Below are positions 7,419-16,487 of a stretch of 40,577 nucleotides of DNA, in pieces. Every line of letters starts with the position of its first letter. Position 1 is the stretch's first letter. The notes beneath the pieces were generated by a model, which was not told where the DNA came from, did not search any database, and was given only the letters and a program-made list of their open reading frames with translations. A program made the translations under genes and the position numbers. The stretch is from Clostridium polyendosporum (GTDB taxonomy: Bacteria > Bacillota > Clostridia > Clostridiales > Clostridiaceae): the NCBI RefSeq assembly GCF_018332455.1, contig NZ_BOPZ01000031.1, positions 1 to 40,577 on the forward strand, read 5' to 3'.

Positions 7419-7521
7419 CTTTCTCCCCCTTTCTGAGCATACATTAATATTATACGTTTTTTTCCTACATTTTTCGAGGTTATATAATAAATTTTAACTT
7501 AAAGTTTAAAAATATGCAGTT

Positions 7522-7551
7522 ATTATATAATAAAATAGCAAAATCAGTCAA
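7522..7551 (-). promoter_or_regulatory. Promoter of the cohesin/dockerin operon
   Basis: On the minus strand TTGACT (7546-7551), an 18-base spacer and TATAAT (7522-7527) predict a leader of about 95 bases before the TTG start. Confidence 0.55.
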
Positions 7552-7583
7552 ATTTTTCTCTATAAATGGGATCAAATAAAAAG

Positions 7584-7604
7584 GAATAGGTATCAAACCT
7601 ATTC
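7584..7604 (-). terminator. Terminator of polysaccharide set A
   Basis: A perfect 8-bp stem GAATAGGT/ACCTATTC with a 5-base loop, followed by CTTTTTATTTG on the minus strand, lies 70 bases after the stop of the 7675 gene. The hairpin overlaps a divergent copy of the dispersed repeat. Confidence 0.7.
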
Positions 7605-7645
7605 TCTCTTTTATCTAAATTCACTTTATAAAGTTACATAAAATA
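7585..7645 (+). repeat. Divergent copy of the dispersed palindromic repeat
   Basis: AATAGGTATCAAACCTATTC matches the start of the copy at 1606, and TTCACTTTATAAAGTTACAT resembles block 2. It is more degraded than the other copies, so this call is weaker. Confidence 0.4.
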
Positions 7646-7674
7646 GGAACAATAGTAGATATTGAATACACTAA

Positions 7675-10107
7675 CTATCTATTATTCATTTCAATATATA
7701 AATTCTCTGTCTTCTTAACCATATCTACATGCCTAAAATCATTTAAAAATATTTCATATCCTTCATTTCCCATAGAAATTCTTAGAGCTTCATTGGAAGA
7801 AAGTTCTTCAATAGCTTTCTTTAATTCTTTTGTAGATTTTGGTTTTACTAACAACCCATTATTTCCATGCGATATTATCTCAGATACACCTCCAACATTA
7901 GATGCAATACAAGGTTTTTTATGACTCATAGCTTCTAATAAAACAAGAGGTAGACACTCTCTATAAGAAGTTAACACTAAGATATCTATAGCTTCATACA
8001 CAGATTGAACATCATTTGTAAAACCAAACATAATTACTCTATCATTTATATTCAGTTCAGAGATCTTATCTGTAATGTCATCCTTAAGTTCTCCATCACC
8101 TACAATAATTAACTTTACATTCTTATTATCTATTTTGCTAAATGCCTCTAATAATAATAAATGACCTTTTTCGTAACTAAGTCTTCCTACAATCCCTAAT
8201 AAAACATCCTCTTCTTTTATATTAAGCTCTTCTCTTAAGTTAGTATTTTTTTCTTCAACACATTCATCACCAATACAATTATGTATTACGACAATCTTAT
8301 TTTCATCAAAATATGCATTATCTACTAAAAAGCTTTTTACAGCATTAGCTACAGCTATTATCTTTGTAATAAATAGCGATAGCAATCTGTGTATAAAAAG
8401 ATGTATTTTATTAGATATCATAGACATTTCTTCATTAAAGGAACTCCAAAGATGTTCTGTAGTAATTATCGTCTTAACTCCTGCTAATCTAGCTGCAATT
8501 GTTCCCATAAGAGTACTTATACTTAAGTGGTTGTGAACTATATCATAATTTTCTTTTTTTATCAGCTTATACAAATCAATTATTGCACGTAAATCCTTAT
8601 TACCCTTTACTTGAATTGTATGTACCTTAACACCCATACTTTTAAACTTTTCTTCCAGTGTTCCCCCACAACATATTACATCTACTTGGAACTTTGATTT
8701 ATCAAGCTTTCTTACCAAATCAATAATATGCTTTTCAGTTCCTGCAATATGTGAGGATAAAATCACTTGTAATATCCTTATCAAGTTTCCTTCTTTTAAG
8801 TTTCTATAATATATAACACCAGCTAAATAAAACCAAAATATTTCTTGATAGAAGATATTACTTAAAGTTAAACTAGAAAAAATACTACAAATCATTATTG
8901 GCAATAAGGACGCTACTATCCAATATTCTTCAAAGTTTTCTTTAATCTTTATTACATTTACTACTGACATCTTTAAAAATTTCACTATTAAAATCACCAT
9001 TACTATAAGAGCAAAAATACCAGTCTCAGCAGTTATTTCAAGTAATGAATTATGTGCAACAAAAGGTGGAATTTTAGCATTATACTTTGAAAATATATGC
9101 ACAAAATTACCAGCACCTATACCAAGTAAAGGATGATCCTTAATCATAGCAAAAGCTACATTCCATATCTTAAATCTTACATTTACATCTCCTCTACTAA
9201 AGTTGAACGCACTAAGCAACCTCTTAACAAAAAGCGAATCTTTAAAAACAATGATAGCAATTATAAATATTAATACCATACTTAATAAAACATAATAGAA
9301 GGCTTTTCTTCTCTTTTTGTCTTTCAATAAGTAGATAGATATAGAAATCACAAAGCCTATAACTATACTTAGTGTAGCACCTCTAGATAGAGAAACAAAG
9401 GTAGCTGCTACCGAACTCAACATAGTAACTAAATAAATAATAGTACTTAAGTTTACTTTAAGCTTATACTGATATATCCACTTATTTAATGCCAACAGAA
9501 ATATAGGAACTAAATAAGCACCTAGGTAATTTGCATCTGTAAAAGTTCCATCCGCTCTAATAACACCTTGGTAATTTCCTTCAATATTAAATAAAAAGTT
9601 ACTTAAACCAAAATACGCAAAGCCCCACTCTATAATAGTATATATGCTGATAAATAAACCTATATATATCATATAATTAAAGAAGTCTTTTCTTTTATTT
9701 GCTGTCATTTCACGAAGTGAAATCTGACTCAAGCTGAGTAGGCTCGATGCCTGATCAGCTTTATTTCTTATAAAAAGGTTATATACAGTAAAATACACTG
9801 TAATATCTAATAAAATTTTTAATAGCTTTTTAAAAACCCCAATATAATTTACGGCATTTATGAGAGATAGTAAATTTATCGATACTAATAACAGGACAAA
9901 AAGCATACCATAAGGTATCTCTAAATTTTTTTTAAACACTCCATATATGCATAATAGAGTAAGAATTATTAAAAAGAACTGATTTAAAAGCAATCCTATA
10001 CCAAACAAATTTATTGCAAAATTCTGCAAAGGAAAAGTTATTAAAAAAATTAATAAAAGTTTATCTAGTAGAAAATCAAAGGTTAATCTATTCTTAAATG
10101 TAATCAT
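7675..10107 (-). CDS. Fusion of O-antigen ligase/polymerase-like membrane domain with GT4 glycosyltransferase
   Basis: 810 residues in one frame. Residues 1-440 hold about a dozen membrane segments and the Wzy/WaaL-type region: ADGTFTDANYLGAYLVPIFL, SLSRGATLS, then the outer loop HPLLGIGAGNFVHIF with PFVAHNSLLEITAETG. From about residue 445 (IRILQVILSSHIAGTEKH) a complete GT4 enzyme follows, with GRLSYEKGHLLLLEAF and the ECLPLVLLE donor-binding motif. The protein could both add a sugar inside the cell and polymerise or ligate chains outside. It is the last gene of set A, 30 bases after the GT4 at 10138. Residues 117-137 (SLSQISLREMTANK and flanks) are encoded by a palindromic repeat inserted in frame. 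The ATG has GGGGGC upstream. Confidence 0.8.
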   Translation of the reverse strand: MITFKNRLTFDFLLDKLLLIFLITFPLQNFAINLFGIGLLLNQFFLIILTLLCIYGVFKKNLEIPYGMLFVLLLVSINLLSLINAVNYIGVFKKLLKILLDITVYFTVYNLFIRNKADQASSLLSLSQISLREMTANKRKDFFNYMIYIGLFISIYTIIEWGFAYFGLSNFLFNIEGNYQGVIRADGTFTDANYLGAYLVPIFLLALNKWIYQYKLKVNLSTIIYLVTMLSSVAATFVSLSRGATLSIVIGFVISISIYLLKDKKRRKAFYYVLLSMVLIFIIAIIVFKDSLFVKRLLSAFNFSRGDVNVRFKIWNVAFAMIKDHPLLGIGAGNFVHIFSKYNAKIPPFVAHNSLLEITAETGIFALIVMVILIVKFLKMSVVNVIKIKENFEEYWIVASLLPIMICSIFSSLTLSNIFYQEIFWFYLAGVIYYRNLKEGNLIRILQVILSSHIAGTEKHIIDLVRKLDKSKFQVDVICCGGTLEEKFKSMGVKVHTIQVKGNKDLRAIIDLYKLIKKENYDIVHNHLSISTLMGTIAARLAGVKTIITTEHLWSSFNEEMSMISNKIHLFIHRLLSLFITKIIAVANAVKSFLVDNAYFDENKIVVIHNCIGDECVEEKNTNLREELNIKEEDVLLGIVGRLSYEKGHLLLLEAFSKIDNKNVKLIIVGDGELKDDITDKISELNINDRVIMFGFTNDVQSVYEAIDILVLTSYRECLPLVLLEAMSHKKPCIASNVGGVSEIISHGNNGLLVKPKSTKELKKAIEELSSNEALRISMGNEGYEIFLNDFRHVDMVKKTENLYIEMNNR
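9697..9759 (-). repeat. Palindromic repeat inserted in frame within the fusion gene
   Basis: The minus strand reads AGGCATCGAGCCTACTCAGC, TTGAGTC, AGATTTCACTTCGTGAAATG, ACAGCAAATAAA. This matches both blocks of the intergenic repeat at 1476-1569. It adds about 21 residues (117-137) to a cytoplasmic or loop segment between membrane spans without breaking the frame. Confidence 0.8.
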
Positions 10108-10137
10108 AATTGCCCCCGCTAAGCTAAAGAAGCTCAG

Positions 10138-11235
10138 TTATATCTCCTTGTAAATTTCATAGGTTAAATCAAATGTATTTTGCCAATCATATCTATTCAT
10201 CCAATCCTTTAATTCCTTCTCATTATAAAGTAATGGACTTTCAATACACTGGTTTATCTTATTAGATAGGTTAATATGATCTTTAGCATCAAACTTTAAT
10301 CCATAATTTCCAACAACTTCTGGTAATGATGAAGTATCGGAAACTATTACTTGGCAACCACACGCCATTGCTTCAAGTGGTGGAAGACCAAACCCTTCAT
10401 AAAGTGAAGGAAATACAAATACCTTTGCTTCACTATAAAGTACTGGCAGATCCTCATCATCAACAAAACCAATAAACTTTATTCTATCATTCACATCATA
10501 TTCTTTTATAACTTCTCTAAGTTTATCATTTAACTTACCATTCATCACTAGAAAATAATTTTTATCTTTAACAGTCTTCATAGCCTTAACCAATGTCTCA
10601 ACATTCTTATGAGGCTTCAAGTTACCTATATATAAGATAAATTTATCTGGCAAATCATATTTATACTTAACTTTTTTAAGCGTTGTTTCATCAGATATAT
10701 GTTTGAAATCCGAATCAATACCATTGTATGTAACAACAACTCTGCTATCTTCACACTTTAACCATCCAAGTAATTCGCTTTTCGCAAAATTAGAAACAGT
10801 AAGTACTTTCTTACTGTTTAAAGCTGATGGCTTTACAATGTATTTATAATAATATTTATGAAAAGGTGTATAAAATTGAGGATATCTGATATGATTTAAG
10901 TCATGAATAGTCATAACTGTATCAATTTTAATAAATGGACTGCTAACAAAAGATGGTGAATGGAATATAGCTTTCCCTTTATACTTATTTAAAATCCTAG
11001 GGAGTTCTATCTGCTCTTTTAAAGACAAGAACTTTGAATTCATTTTAATAAATTCCAAATTATCGACTTTATTAAATATAACTTTTGCTTTCCTTACATC
11101 GTTAACTAAAAGCGTATATTTAACCTTACCGCTAGCAGCACCTTTTTTAATAAGTTCATAAGTATATCTTGCTATTCCATGTAGATGCTCATCAACCATT
11201 CTAGCATCAATTATTACGTGCACTTTATCCTTCAT
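10138..11235 (-). CDS. GT4-family glycosyltransferase
   Basis: This 365-residue cytoplasmic retaining glycosyltransferase transfers a sugar, plausibly mannose, to the growing lipid-linked repeat unit. The N-terminal part has [20 protein letters not shown]; the C-terminal Rossmann half has [19 protein letters not shown] and the donor-site motif [14 protein letters not shown]. This pattern is close to mannosyltransferases of the WbaZ/MtfB type. The ATG at 11235 is chosen because GGAAGGTG lies upstream and the codon overlaps the preceding stop (TAATG), indicating translational coupling with the GT4 at 11235-12350. Sugar specificity is not provable here. Confidence 0.85.
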   Translation of the reverse strand: MKDKVHVIIDARMVDEHLHGIARYTYELIKKGAASGKVKYTLLVNDVRKAKVIFNKVDNLEFIKMNSKFLSLKEQIELPRILNKYKGKAIFHSPSFVSSPFIKIDTVMTIHDLNHIRYPQFYTPFHKYYYKYIVKPSALNSKKVLTVSNFAKSELLGWLKCEDSRVVVTYNGIDSDFKHISDETTLKKVKYKYDLPDKFILYIGNLKPHKNVETLVKAMKTVKDKNYFLVMNGKLNDKLREVIKEYDVNDRIKFIGFVDDEDLPVLYSEAKVFVFPSLYEGFGLPPLEAMACGCQVIVSDTSSLPEVVGNYGLKFDAKDHINLSNKINQCIESPLLYNEKELKDWMNRYDWQNTFDLTYEIYKEI

Positions 11236-12350
11236 TACTTCAGCACCTTCCAATGCTTTGTTGTATTAAACTCTTCATATTTTTCATTTATAAAACTTTC
11301 TATCTTTTTCTTAAAAATCTCTTCATCGAAAGTCTCTGCATGTTTTCTTATTTCAAGCTTATCAAAACTCATTTTTTCAAATTCTTTTACTGCATCAACC
11401 AATGAAGTAACCGTTTGATCATTAAAGAAAATCCCTGTTTTTCCTTCAATAACAGTTTCTAATGCTCCACCTTTTCCGTAAGCTATAACAGGTCTTCCAC
11501 TTGCCTGTGCTTCTAAAGGAGTTATTCCAAAGTCTTCTTCACCAGGAAAAACAAATGCTCTACATTTTGAATAATATTCTTTTATAACCTCATCCGGCTG
11601 TCTGCCTAAAAATATTATATTTCCTTTTGCCATTGATTGAAGCTTTTCTCTTTCTTCACCATCTCCAATGATAACTAAAGGTAATCCTAACTCATTAAAC
11701 GCTTCAACAGCCAAGTCTAGTCTCTTATATGCAACTAATCTTGAAAGGATTAAGAAAAAATCCCCATCTTCTTTGCCAATATTAAACAACTTACATCTTA
11801 CAGGCGGATGTATAACAACAGACTCTTTTCTATAATGTTTCCATATCCTACGTGCTACATTTTCTGAATTTGCGATGAAATAGTCTACTCTATCAGCAGC
11901 TAATCTATCCCACATTCTCATATAATTCATAAAGTACTTTAAGAATAACTTTTTAAATTTTCCTATGTCTGTTTTATCTGCATACTCATAATAAAACTCC
12001 CATGCATATCTCATAGGAGTATGACAGTAGCACACATGCATTGTACTTGGATTAGTGACTACCCCTTTAGCACAGGATGAACTACTACTAAGCACTACAT
12101 CATATCCATTTAAGTCAAAGCTTTCAAAGGCCATTGGCATAAAAGGTAGATATCTTTGATGACCCTTTTTTACTTTCTTTTGTAAAAAGGATGTACGTAC
12201 ATCAATATCTTGTAACTCTTTATCAAGCTTTTCTGGATTATACATTGTTGTATATATTGGTGCTTCCTTATATAATTCTTTAAAATTAATTACAACTCTC
12301 TCTGAACCTGCCATGTTAGTTAACCATTCATGAACTAATGCTACTTTCAT
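11235..12350 (-). CDS. GT4-family glycosyltransferase, WbaZ-like mannosyltransferase
   Basis: 371 residues. It opens with ALVHEWLTNMAGSERVV and has CYCHTPMRYAWEFYYEY, typical of WbaZ-like mannosyltransferases. The C-terminal half carries ILSRLVAYKRLDLAVEAF and the EDFGITPLEAQASGRPVIAY donor motif. It lies 15 bases after the GDP-mannose pyrophosphorylase gene, which supports GDP-mannose as donor. It would extend the undecaprenyl-linked repeat unit at the inner membrane face. The stop overlaps the next gene's start by one base. RBS GAGGTGG. Confidence 0.85.
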   Translation of the reverse strand: MKVALVHEWLTNMAGSERVVINFKELYKEAPIYTTMYNPEKLDKELQDIDVRTSFLQKKVKKGHQRYLPFMPMAFESFDLNGYDVVLSSSSSCAKGVVTNPSTMHVCYCHTPMRYAWEFYYEYADKTDIGKFKKLFLKYFMNYMRMWDRLAADRVDYFIANSENVARRIWKHYRKESVVIHPPVRCKLFNIGKEDGDFFLILSRLVAYKRLDLAVEAFNELGLPLVIIGDGEEREKLQSMAKGNIIFLGRQPDEVIKEYYSKCRAFVFPGEEDFGITPLEAQASGRPVIAYGKGGALETVIEGKTGIFFNDQTVTSLVDAVKEFEKMSFDKLEIRKHAETFDEEIFKKKIESFINEKYEEFNTTKHWKVLK

Positions 12351-12365
12351 TTAACCACCTCATAA

Positions 12366-13409
12366 TCATAAGTGCTCTTTTGCAACTTTAATATCCTGCT
12401 CATGTATTTTTGATGAAATCATAATATAATCATCTGTTTCTACTATAATCAAATCATTTATATTATTTAATAGTATTTTCTTATTGGTCAAAACTATATT
12501 ATTATTAGATTTAAAAAGATATCCTTGTGCATTAAAAACATTTCCCATAGAATCTTTATCAGAATATCTTTCTATACTAGTCCAGTTACCCACATCATCC
12601 CATCCAAAATCACAAGGTATAACATAAATACTTTCTGCTCTTTCCATAATTCCATAATCTACAGAAATATTATCAACTTTTTCATAATTTTTATCAATAA
12701 GATCCTGAAGTTCGTCTTCACTTACATCATCTATGAATTTTAAGGCCTTATATGTAAAGGACAGATACTCTTTAGTAAGGTTTATAATATTATTTGCCTT
12801 CCAAATAAACATTCCACCATTCCATAAGTAATTTCCAGACATTAGATATTCTTCTGCTTTTTCATAGTTAGGCTTCTCAACAAACCTATCTACCTTCATT
12901 ATTGAATTTGTTTTTCCGCAAACTTCCTTGTTTCCAATCTTAATATATCCATAACCTGTTTCCGGTCTGTTTGGTTTCATTCCTAATGTAACTATTGCAT
13001 CCGTATAATCATTTATAAATTCATTTCCACACTGTAAAACTTGTAAAAATTCTTCTTCATCTCTAATAAGATGATCAGAGGGTAATACCGCAATTGCTGC
13101 ATTTTCATAATACCTTTTAATTATAAAAGCTGATAAAGCTATACAAGGTGCTGTATTTCTCCCCTCCGGTTCAACAATAATATTTCTTTCAGGAAGATAT
13201 GGAAGTTGTTCCCTAACTAAATCAACATACCCTTTTCCAGTACAAACGAATATTCTATCCATAGGAATAAGTTTTTCAATTCTTTTAACAGTCATCTGAA
13301 TCATTGTATCATCGCTTAAAAGTTTTAAGAATTGTTTTGGCTTATCCTCTGTAGATAAAGGCCAGAATCTAGTGCCTTTTCCTCCAGCCATTATTAAAGC
13401 ACAAAGCAT
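12366..13409 (-). CDS. manC: Mannose-1-phosphate guanylyltransferase (set A copy)
   Basis: 347 residues. It makes GDP-mannose from GTP and mannose-1-phosphate. The nucleotide-binding signature MAGGKGTRFWPLSTEDKPKQ, the PSDHL motif, VEPEGRNTAPCIALSAF and RFVEKP are diagnostic. It lacks the C-terminal phosphomannose isomerase domain of bifunctional ManC/AlgA enzymes, so isomerase activity must come from elsewhere. The ATG at 13409 follows GGAGGG; an upstream in-frame extension overlapping the preceding gene lacks such support. A close paralogue lies at 38158-39207, also directly after an initiating transferase gene. Confidence 0.93.
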   Translation of the reverse strand: MLCALIMAGGKGTRFWPLSTEDKPKQFLKLLSDDTMIQMTVKRIEKLIPMDRIFVCTGKGYVDLVREQLPYLPERNIIVEPEGRNTAPCIALSAFIIKRYYENAAIAVLPSDHLIRDEEEFLQVLQCGNEFINDYTDAIVTLGMKPNRPETGYGYIKIGNKEVCGKTNSIMKVDRFVEKPNYEKAEEYLMSGNYLWNGGMFIWKANNIINLTKEYLSFTYKALKFIDDVSEDELQDLIDKNYEKVDNISVDYGIMERAESIYVIPCDFGWDDVGNWTSIERYSDKDSMGNVFNAQGYLFKSNNNIVLTNKKILLNNINDLIIVETDDYIMISSKIHEQDIKVAKEHL

Positions 13410-13426
13410 TTTATCCCTCCTTTTCT

Positions 13427-14083
13427 CTACATTGCTCCTTCTTTTCTGATTACAGAAATAAATGTTTTTGCAATGATTTTTATGTCTAACCATAAAGATC
13501 TATTATCAATGTAATACATATCCATCTGAACTCTTTCTTCATAAGTTGTATCGCTTCTTCCATGTGCTTGCCAGTAACCTGTTAACCCCGGTTTCACACT
13601 AACTAGCTTATTTGCATACTCTTCATATTTTTCGATCTCTTTTTCAACCACAGGTCTTGGTCCTACTATACTCATGTCACCGATAATTATATTCCAAAGT
13701 TGTGGCAACTCATCTAAACTAGTTTTTCTTAAGAAATTTCCTACTTTTGTGATTCTAGGATCATCTTCAAGCTTGAAATTTATCTCAAATTCTTTTTTCT
13801 GATCAGGTGTAAAGTTTCTAAACACTTCTTCTGAATTCACAACCATTGACCTAAATTTGTACACCTTTATAATTTTACCATCTTTACCTATTCTATTATG
13901 TCCATAAATTATAGGCCCTTTGGAATCAATTTTAACACAAATACATAGTATTATATAAACTGGCAGCAGCAAAATAAATCCAACTACACTAAGAGTAAAG
14001 TCAAATATTCTTTTTATAAAATTGTACGAACTATATTGCTGTTCTGTACTTTGAATATTATAAACTTTATTATATTCTGTCAT
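13427..14083 (-). CDS. Initiating undecaprenyl-phosphate sugar-1-phosphate transferase (set A)
   Basis: 218 residues. This is a minimal monotopic phosphoglycosyltransferase that loads the first sugar-1-phosphate on undecaprenyl phosphate. One membrane-inserted helix (about 28-50, TLSVVGFILLLPVYIILCIC) is followed by KIDSKGPIIYGHNRIGKDGK, YKFRSM, the DDPRITKVGNFLRKTSLDEL block, and GDMSIVGPRP, all family hallmarks. It lacks the four-helix N-terminal part and CoA-binding-like domain of WbaP/WcaJ. The donor sugar is unknown. It precedes manC by 17 bases. Paralogue at 39219. Confidence 0.9.
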   Translation of the reverse strand: MTEYNKVYNIQSTEQQYSSYNFIKRIFDFTLSVVGFILLLPVYIILCICVKIDSKGPIIYGHNRIGKDGKIIKVYKFRSMVVNSEEVFRNFTPDQKKEFEINFKLEDDPRITKVGNFLRKTSLDELPQLWNIIIGDMSIVGPRPVVEKEIEKYEEYANKLVSVKPGLTGYWQAHGRSDTTYEERVQMDMYYIDNRSLWLDIKIIAKTFISVIRKEGAM

Positions 14084-14106
14084 GAAATACCTCCACTACT
14101 ATAATT

Positions 14107-14952
14107 TTAATTTTTATAAACGAACTTCTTAACCAGTATATAGATTACTTTTAAAATCTTATATTTTATATCATCCACTTTATTAACTACGCCATTAACA
14201 TTATATGAAAGGTCTTCCATATTGTGATTTGTATCTTTATTAATTAATCCATTCTTATACATATATTTAACATGGCTTGTCATTAACTTTTGCTTTGTTA
14301 AATTACTTTGAGAAATCCCATTATTTCTTATTCTGTAACTAATTAATGGTTTATCAATATTTGAAACCTTGTACCCACTTTTAATAATTCTGCATATCAA
14401 ATCATAATCTTCTGCTAGAGGTATATCCCTATAACAGCCAATACTTTTTATAATATCGGTTCTATACATTAAGGAAGGGTGAAAAAAAATATTTCTATAA
14501 TTTAATGCTTTGCTTATAAAAAAATCTTCTTCCATTAAATACTTCTTATAGTAAAGAAACTCATCATTCTCCCCAATTCTATATGCATTACTACCCACAA
14601 GTACTATATCTATATTGTTTTCTAAAAAATCATATTGTTCTTTCAATCTATTTGAAGCCGCAATATCATCTGCATCTATTCTCGCAATATATTTACCTTT
14701 TGCTAAACTAATACCTTTGTTTAATGATTTAACTAAACCTAAATTCTTTTCATTTTTAACAAAGATAATCCTTTTATCTTTATAACTTAAAATAAAATCC
14801 TCTAACTCTTTATTATCAGGCTTGTCTAATATAATTATAAATTCAAAGTTACTAAAAGTTTGAATTAAGATAGAATCTATTGTCTTTTTAATCCATTCAA
14901 TTCTTTCATTATAAGTAGACATTACAACGGAAATTACTGGTATATACTTCAT
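14107..14952 (-). CDS. GT2-family glycosyltransferase
   Basis: 281 residues with the GT-A start PVISVVMSTYNERIEWIKKT, the DxD-type motif in ARIDADDIAASNRLKEQYD, and EDYDLICRIIKSGYKVSNID. It is an inverting cytoplasmic enzyme probably adding one sugar of the set A repeat unit. It is the first gene of a tight run (14952 to 7675) and is separated from the pyruvyltransferase by a 395-base structured gap. The start follows GGAGG. I could not assign a convincing promoter. Confidence 0.85.
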   Translation of the reverse strand: MKYIPVISVVMSTYNERIEWIKKTIDSILIQTFSNFEFIIILDKPDNKELEDFILSYKDKRIIFVKNEKNLGLVKSLNKGISLAKGKYIARIDADDIAASNRLKEQYDFLENNIDIVLVGSNAYRIGENDEFLYYKKYLMEEDFFISKALNYRNIFFHPSLMYRTDIIKSIGCYRDIPLAEDYDLICRIIKSGYKVSNIDKPLISYRIRNNGISQSNLTKQKLMTSHVKYMYKNGLINKDTNHNMEDLSYNVNGVVNKVDDIKYKILKVIYILVKKFVYKN

Positions 14953-15127
14953 TTTTCCTCCATACTTTCAAAATTTTATGAATTATCAAAACATCAATAT
15001 CATACAAGAATGATATCATAAACTTAAAATATATACTAATCTCAATGCTTTTCTATGGTTTTAATATTATGTTACAGTAGGCTATTATAAGTGATATAGT
15101 ATATAACTTTATCAATAAACGTTAAAA

Positions 15128-15156
15128 ACTACACTAATATTAAGATTTAGCGTAGT
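15128..15156 (-). terminator. Terminator of the flippase/pyruvyltransferase unit
   Basis: Stem ACTAC-A-CTAA / TTAG-C-GTAGT has one A-C mismatch and is followed on the minus strand by TTTTT. The stem core, including the mismatch, is the same as in the hairpin at 23694-23742. Confidence 0.6.
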
Positions 15157-15164
15157 AAAGATAA

Positions 15165-15308
15165 ACAACTTCAATCTTTAAACAATTCCTGAAAATAGCC
15201 TCGACATTCAATGCTTTTTCAGGAATTATAAGTTAAATTATGAAGTTGTATATCTATAACATCTTATTTCCTTTATTCCCTAACTTGTATCCTTTAGATA
15301 TACAACTT
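15165..15308. repeat. Nested inverted repeats in the gap after the pyruvyltransferase gene
   Basis: Three stems interlock. ACAACTTCA (15165-15173) pairs with 15241-15249. AATTCCTGAAAA (15184-15195) pairs perfectly with 15216-15227. AAGTTGTATATCTA (15243-15256) pairs perfectly with 15295-15308. The first and third share an arm, so two alternative folds are possible. The gap 14953-15347 holds these, the terminator at 15128-15156 and no gene. Confidence 0.55.
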
Positions 15309-15347
15309 TCAGTTGATATTAAACTAATGAAAAATTGATTCCTTTAC

Positions 15348-16472
15348 TTAGGAATTTTCGTTATAAACTTTGCAACTATTGAACTTTTGTAAAATCTCCA
15401 TAGAAGAATAATCTTGTATTTGTATTACATTCTCTTCTAATCCAAGCAATTTATAAAATCCAACATTTTTTATATAATAATACTTATCAGAATATAAGCC
15501 TAAAGTTGGTTTAGCTAATGAATTTGAAAAAACATTGAAATGATATGATAAGCCCATACACATATCCATTTTGCTTATTATCCACTTTATATTTTGTGGA
15601 TTGATCTTTTTTACATCTATAAAATCTTCAACAAAAAATATACCTTCACGGTTATGTAATTCTTTCTTTAAAAATCCATTATCTATATATTCTTCACTTC
15701 CACCATAAGCTATAGGTATAAAATAAACATCATATTTATTTTCCTTCATTAAATACTCAACAAATTCTATAATATGCTGTTTGAAATTCTCAATATTATT
15801 CCATGGTCTAATGCTTATACCAACTTTGATTTTATCTCTATTTAAAATCTTTAATAGAGAATTATCCTCGATTGGCGCTACCTTTAGATCCCAGGCCTCA
15901 TCAATATCCACTTTAATCTTATCTTTTAGTCCCATTTTCACTGCTAAGTTATAACTTTCATGCTCTCTAACTAAAAATTCATCAGACATTTTAATTATCT
16001 TTTTTAGCATGTATTTGCAAACAGCACCTTTTATTCCTTTAAATGGTCCTAAACTTTGAGGTCTAAAATATACCTTTTTACCGTTACTCTTAAACAGTTT
16101 AGTTATAGTATATATATCAAACATGGTACCTAAATATATTGAGTTTAGGTTACCTCCACCACACATAGTAAACTTAGAATATTCTTCAATAGGACTTTTT
16201 AATCTTAACTTAACATGTTGTTTACTACTATCAAAAATTGAGCCAAGAAAAACCTTAAGTTTTACAAATTTATTTGTGTTTACGCCTTCAAAAGGATTAT
16301 AAAAGCAATGCTGTGGGTACTGCTCAGCAGCTCTTTTATAAAACGTAGACATAACTTCAACATTTTTAGAATGTAATAATGAACTTTTATCCAAGTAATT
16401 TATAAACATACTCTCATCGCCATAGTTATCATTTCCTACAGTTGAAAAAATTAATTCCTTACCATTCTTCAA
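15348..16472 (-). CDS. Polysaccharide pyruvyl transferase family protein
   Basis: 374 residues. The family (PF04230, as in CsaB, WcaK and ExoV) transfers pyruvate from phosphoenolpyruvate to a sugar, giving an acidic ketal. Seen here: the N-terminal VGNDNYGDESMF, the glycine-rich FTMCGGGNLNS, FRPQSLGPFKG, and near the end a conserved histidine/glycine segment LSYHFNVFSNSLAKPTLGL. The start is taken as TTG at 16472 because AGGTGA lies 5 bases before it; a GTG at 16481 is possible but sits within the ribosome binding site. It follows the flippase by 15 bases. The acceptor sugar is unknown. Confidence 0.8.
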   Translation of the reverse strand: MKNGKELIFSTVGNDNYGDESMFINYLDKSSLLHSKNVEVMSTFYKRAAEQYPQHCFYNPFEGVNTNKFVKLKVFLGSIFDSSKQHVKLRLKSPIEEYSKFTMCGGGNLNSIYLGTMFDIYTITKLFKSNGKKVYFRPQSLGPFKGIKGAVCKYMLKKIIKMSDEFLVREHESYNLAVKMGLKDKIKVDIDEAWDLKVAPIEDNSLLKILNRDKIKVGISIRPWNNIENFKQHIIEFVEYLMKENKYDVYFIPIAYGGSEEYIDNGFLKKELHNREGIFFVEDFIDVKKINPQNIKWIISKMDMCMGLSYHFNVFSNSLAKPTLGLYSDKYYYIKNVGFYKLLGLEENVIQIQDYSSMEILQKFNSCKVYNENS

Positions 16473-16487
16473 AACTTTCACCTCTCC

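Noticed and set aside
11185-11418. Short plus-strand open frames opposite the glycosyltransferase genes (also at 12525, 18790, 19100, 21414, 22923, 31137, 31554, 34219, 34829, 38267, 38332 and 39195)
   Set aside because: They lie antisense to well supported genes, lack ribosome binding sites and have composition typical of reversed coding DNA.
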